A stretch of 64,000 nt of DNA, from contig CAYOQB010000005.1 of the NCBI GenBank assembly GCA_964406035.1, positions 1 through 64,000 of the forward strand. Direction: 5' to 3'. The translations under genes and the position numbers were made by a program. Shown piece by piece: positions 61,737-64,000 of this stretch. Position 1 is the stretch's first letter. Each line of letters begins with the position of its first letter. The notes under the pieces were generated by a model, which had not been told where the DNA came from, ran no database searches, and worked only from the letters and a program-made list of their open reading frames with translations. This DNA comes from JAIEPW01 sp964406035. GTDB lineage: Bacteria > Acidobacteriota > Terriglobia > Bryobacterales > Bryobacteraceae.

Positions 61737-64000
61737 CTACCTCGGCCGCCGGCCCACCCAGATGGGACTCGACCAGGCCATTGCGCCGTCCACTTGCACG
61801 ACGCGGACGTAATAGTAGTCACCGGGTTGCGTTCCGTCGGTATCGGCGAAGCTGAATTCGCGATCGAGCGGCGCCCTGGCCGGGACGAGTTGCACCTGCA
61901 CGATGTCGATATTGTTGCCGGTCTTCAGCTCGCGGCGGCCGAGTCCCTGGCGCAGATCGCCGATGCGGAACACAATATCTTCGGCGGGCAGGTCCGCGGC
62001 GGGCCGGTCCATCATTTCGGGGGTAGTGCCGTCCTGCGCCACCACCTCCCGTACGGCGGCGAGGCGGACGCGAACCGTGGTGTCGGGGGTCACGCCATTT
62101 AGCTTTAGCAGCAGCGACTGGCCGCGCCCGCGCGTGTTGCTGTTCCACAGAATCCGGTTTGGATTTCCGGCCGCGCGCGAGGTTCGCCAGGACGTGGGGT
62201 TCAGGAACCAGGGCTCGCGGATCTCCCGAATCTCCGCCCCGTTCACTTCGACGCTGCCGCGCCAGATGCGCGCGCCGCGCGGGTTCTTGCGTCCCGTGAA
62301 CACCTCGGTGGAGGACTCCACCTTCACCTGCACTTCGATTTCCGGCTGCAGATCCGCCTCGAGGCCACGCTGGCTGTAAATCACCTTGCCATTCCGGATG
62401 ACGTCGACGGTGTCAATGGGCGCCGTGCCCATCACCTTGGCTTGGATCTTGCGCTGGGGCGACTCGGGCGTGCGTTCTCCCATCCCCGCCCCGTTCAACG
62501 TGACATCCATCAGGATGCGTTCTCCTGTCGTCGCATACGTGGACCGGTTCCGCAGCGACTGAAAGATGTCGGAGGCGCGATTCCGCTGCGCGAACACGGC
62601 GGCGAGCCCTCCTAATTGCCGGTTGGTGGCGGGCGAGTAACCCGGATGCCCCGAGTGATTGTCGGAAGCTCCGACAAACCCGACCTCAAAACCGTTCTGC
62701 AGGTACTTGTTGCCGAAGTACTCGAACGTGCCGTGGCCGGAGGTGATCTCCGCCAGCCGCTCCATCTCCGCGTCATTGCGATTCCAGTCGCCGGTCTGGT
62801 GCGCGTGGGGAATGATCAGCACCTCGCTGGGTTTATGCAAGGACCGGAGCCGCGTGTACAACTCATCCAGGTTCTGCGCCTCCTGAACGGGGGCGCGCCG
62901 CCGACCCTTGGGGGTCGCGAAAAACACATTGTGGTGCCCGCCCAGGGGATTCAAGGCTGTCCACTCATAGCCGAGGATCGTCGTGAAGGCGCCGGGCTTG
63001 TCGTACTTGCCAGTGGTCTCCTGCAGATTGCGCCACTCCCAATCATCCATCCACAAGTCGTGTTCGGAGAGCGTGAGGAAATCGAGCCGCGCGACATCGC
63101 GGCCGAACCGGAAGTAGCCATCGGGCGATCCGGTGCCCTCGGCGAATCCGGTGTGCCCGTGCGTATCTCCCCAGTAGATGCGCGTCGCGGGATTCGTCTG
63201 CACCCATACCGGATTACTGACGCCTTCCCGCGATCCGTCCGGGGTGCGGACCGTGAATCGATACACCCCCGGCGCTCCGGCTTTGATCCCGGTGATCACG
63301 TTCATCGCGGGGCTGCCCTCGGCGAGCGTGCGGATGACCTCTCCATTGCGCGATAGCTCATAAGCCGGCGCCCCGCCGCTTGCCAGGTTCTTGGTCGCGT
63401 CCTCACTGCGGACGGCCAGAGAGATGTTCTCGCCGGCCTTGACGACGGAAGGCGCGATCACGCTGACATAACGCACATCGCTCGCGCCCAGAACCTCGAA
63501 CGAGGGCCAGGATGGCGTAAGAGGCTCGCCCCTGCCTTCCAGGTCCACATGGATCGGAAGGATGACTCGGTCATTGGAAAAATTCTGCAGCCTGACGCCT
63601 TTGGACCCCTTGGAGGTGTCGCCGTAGGTGATGGTCACCGTGTCGCCCTTCTCCAGGCGCGTGCCGCTCAGGCGCAGATTCAGCGTGTCACGGGTGATGA
63701 AGCTGGTGAACTGGCCCCACGGCGCGACCGCGGCGAAGCTCGCGCCGGGACGCGATACCCGGACGCTGATGAAATCGTCCGCTGTAGCGTCCGCCATCTG
63801 CGGCGACGCGCCGCGCCCGAGCGTCAGGATCAACCCGCCGCCCGGCTCCATCGGCTTGCCGCCGACCGTGAACGTCTGTTCGATTGTCAGATAATCGCCG
63901 GCGCGAAACGGGCCGGGTTTGGACAGCTTCAGTGATCCCGCCGCATCGGGGATCTCTTCCAGCGTGCGGAACTCCGCCGCGTACCGGCGGATGAAATTTG
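61737..64000 (-). CDS. DUF3604-family protein, start beyond right edge
   Basis: Large protein, at least 750 residues, whose start is outside the window; the frame is open to base 64000. It contains a PHP/metallohydrolase-like core: WGDTHGHTGFAEGTG, LTLSEHDLW, LIIPHAHQTGDWNRND and GASDNHSGHPG. These histidines and aspartates suggest a metal centre, and members are sometimes annotated as phosphoesterases; the substrate is unknown. C-terminal beta segments after about residue 500 (VTLNGAGMGERTPESPQRKI, EIREPWFLNPTSWR) complete the domain. Confidence 0.85.
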   Translation of the reverse strand, partial: NFIRRYAAEFRTLEEIPDAAGSLKLSKPGPFRAGDYLTIEQTFTVGGKPMEPGGGLILTLGRGASPQMADATADDFISVRVSRPGASFAAVAPWGQFTSFITRDTLNLRLSGTRLEKGDTVTITYGDTSKGSKGVRLQNFSNDRVILPIHVDLEGRGEPLTPSWPSFEVLGASDVRYVSVIAPSVVKAGENISLAVRSEDATKNLASGGAPAYELSRNGEVIRTLAEGSPAMNVITGIKAGAPGVYRFTVRTPDGSREGVSNPVWVQTNPATRIYWGDTHGHTGFAEGTGSPDGYFRFGRDVARLDFLTLSEHDLWMDDWEWRNLQETTGKYDKPGAFTTILGYEWTALNPLGGHHNVFFATPKGRRRAPVQEAQNLDELYTRLRSLHKPSEVLIIPHAHQTGDWNRNDAEMERLAEITSGHGTFEYFGNKYLQNGFEVGFVGASDNHSGHPGYSPATNRQLGGLAAVFAQRNRASDIFQSLRNRSTYATTGERILMDVTLNGAGMGERTPESPQRKIQAKVMGTAPIDTVDVIRNGKVIYSQRGLEADLQPEIEVQVKVESSTEVFTGRKNPRGARIWRGSVEVNGAEIREIREPWFLNPTSWRTSRAAGNPNRILWNSNTRGRGQSLLLKLNGVTPDTTVRVRLAAVREVVAQDGTTPEMMDRPAADLPAEDIVFRIGDLRQGLGRRELKTGNNIDIVQVQLVPARAPLDREFSFADTDGTQPGDYYYVRVVQVDGAMAWSSPIWVGRRPR

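Overview
The window is a GC-rich stretch of bacterial chromosome that reads like an Acidobacteriota genome of the Bryobacterales/Solibacter type. This is inferred from gene content, not from a search. The main clues are two very large Oar-like TonB-dependent receptors with an N-terminal carboxypeptidase-regulatory-like fold, two adjacent proteins resembling the VWFA-related acidobacterial family, an OmpR-type winged helix joined through one membrane helix to TPR repeats, a Gram-negative lipid A gene (lpxC), and many GTG and TTG starts. I see no phage, insertion sequence, CRISPR array, tRNA or rRNA. Genes are tightly packed, with many 1-4 base stop/start overlaps.

Layout. 1-7.3 kb: the start of a TonB receptor, a leucine-dehydrogenase-type enzyme, a sodium/solute symporter coupled to a lysozyme-fold secreted protein, a wHTH-TPR regulator and a secreted alpha/beta hydrolase. 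7.3-11.1 kb: a cyclophilin lipoprotein, then a sulfite-reduction operon (cysI, siroheme synthase N-terminal enzyme, cobA) read leftward behind an AT-rich leader with inverted repeats. 11-21.3 kb: a secreted NTF2-like protein, DNA polymerase I with a degenerate proofreading domain, lpxC-pgsA, a small ORF followed in frame by a second open stretch after a TGA, a membrane protein/YdcF/ABC exporter run, and a cytochrome c. 21.4-26.1 kb: a Gly/Pro-rich secreted protein and secA with a coupled membrane-anchored protein.

26.1-29.5 kb holds the most striking non-coding element: a strong sigma70-type promoter, a short RNA with three clean hairpins, and a UUCG terminator 17 bases before a thioredoxin-like fusion protein. 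It is followed by glgC and rpsU. 29.5-34.8 kb: a secreted protein, a DUF167 protein, a small basic protein with two VWA proteins, and dnaJ-grpE. 34.9-42.2 kb: rpoN-hpf-rapZ, a PAP2 phosphatase, recG-rsmD and a methyltransferase with a signal peptide. 42.1-48.2 kb: an acyl-CoA ligase broken by one base, a serine hydrolase, purB, a single-domain response regulator, an alpha/beta hydrolase and a YajQ protein.

48.3-64 kb: a complete Oar-like receptor with its coupled membrane protein, a DUF362/terpene-cyclase-like pair, a Crp-like regulator divergent from a hybrid receiver-PAS-kinase with tandem palindromes between them, an orphan 431-residue protein, an AraC/GyrI regulator with a VOC protein, a DksA-type zinc finger fused to a PP2C/SpoIIE phosphatase, small envelope proteins, and a large DUF3604 protein running off the right edge.

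Housekeeping functions (replication, secretion, purine synthesis, lipid A, chaperones, ribosome hibernation, sigma54) are mixed with acidobacterial envelope and signalling genes. The best candidates for new biology are the short RNA near 26.3 kb, the thioredoxin fusion behind it, the tandem operator at 54.9 kb and the zinc-finger phosphatase fusion.
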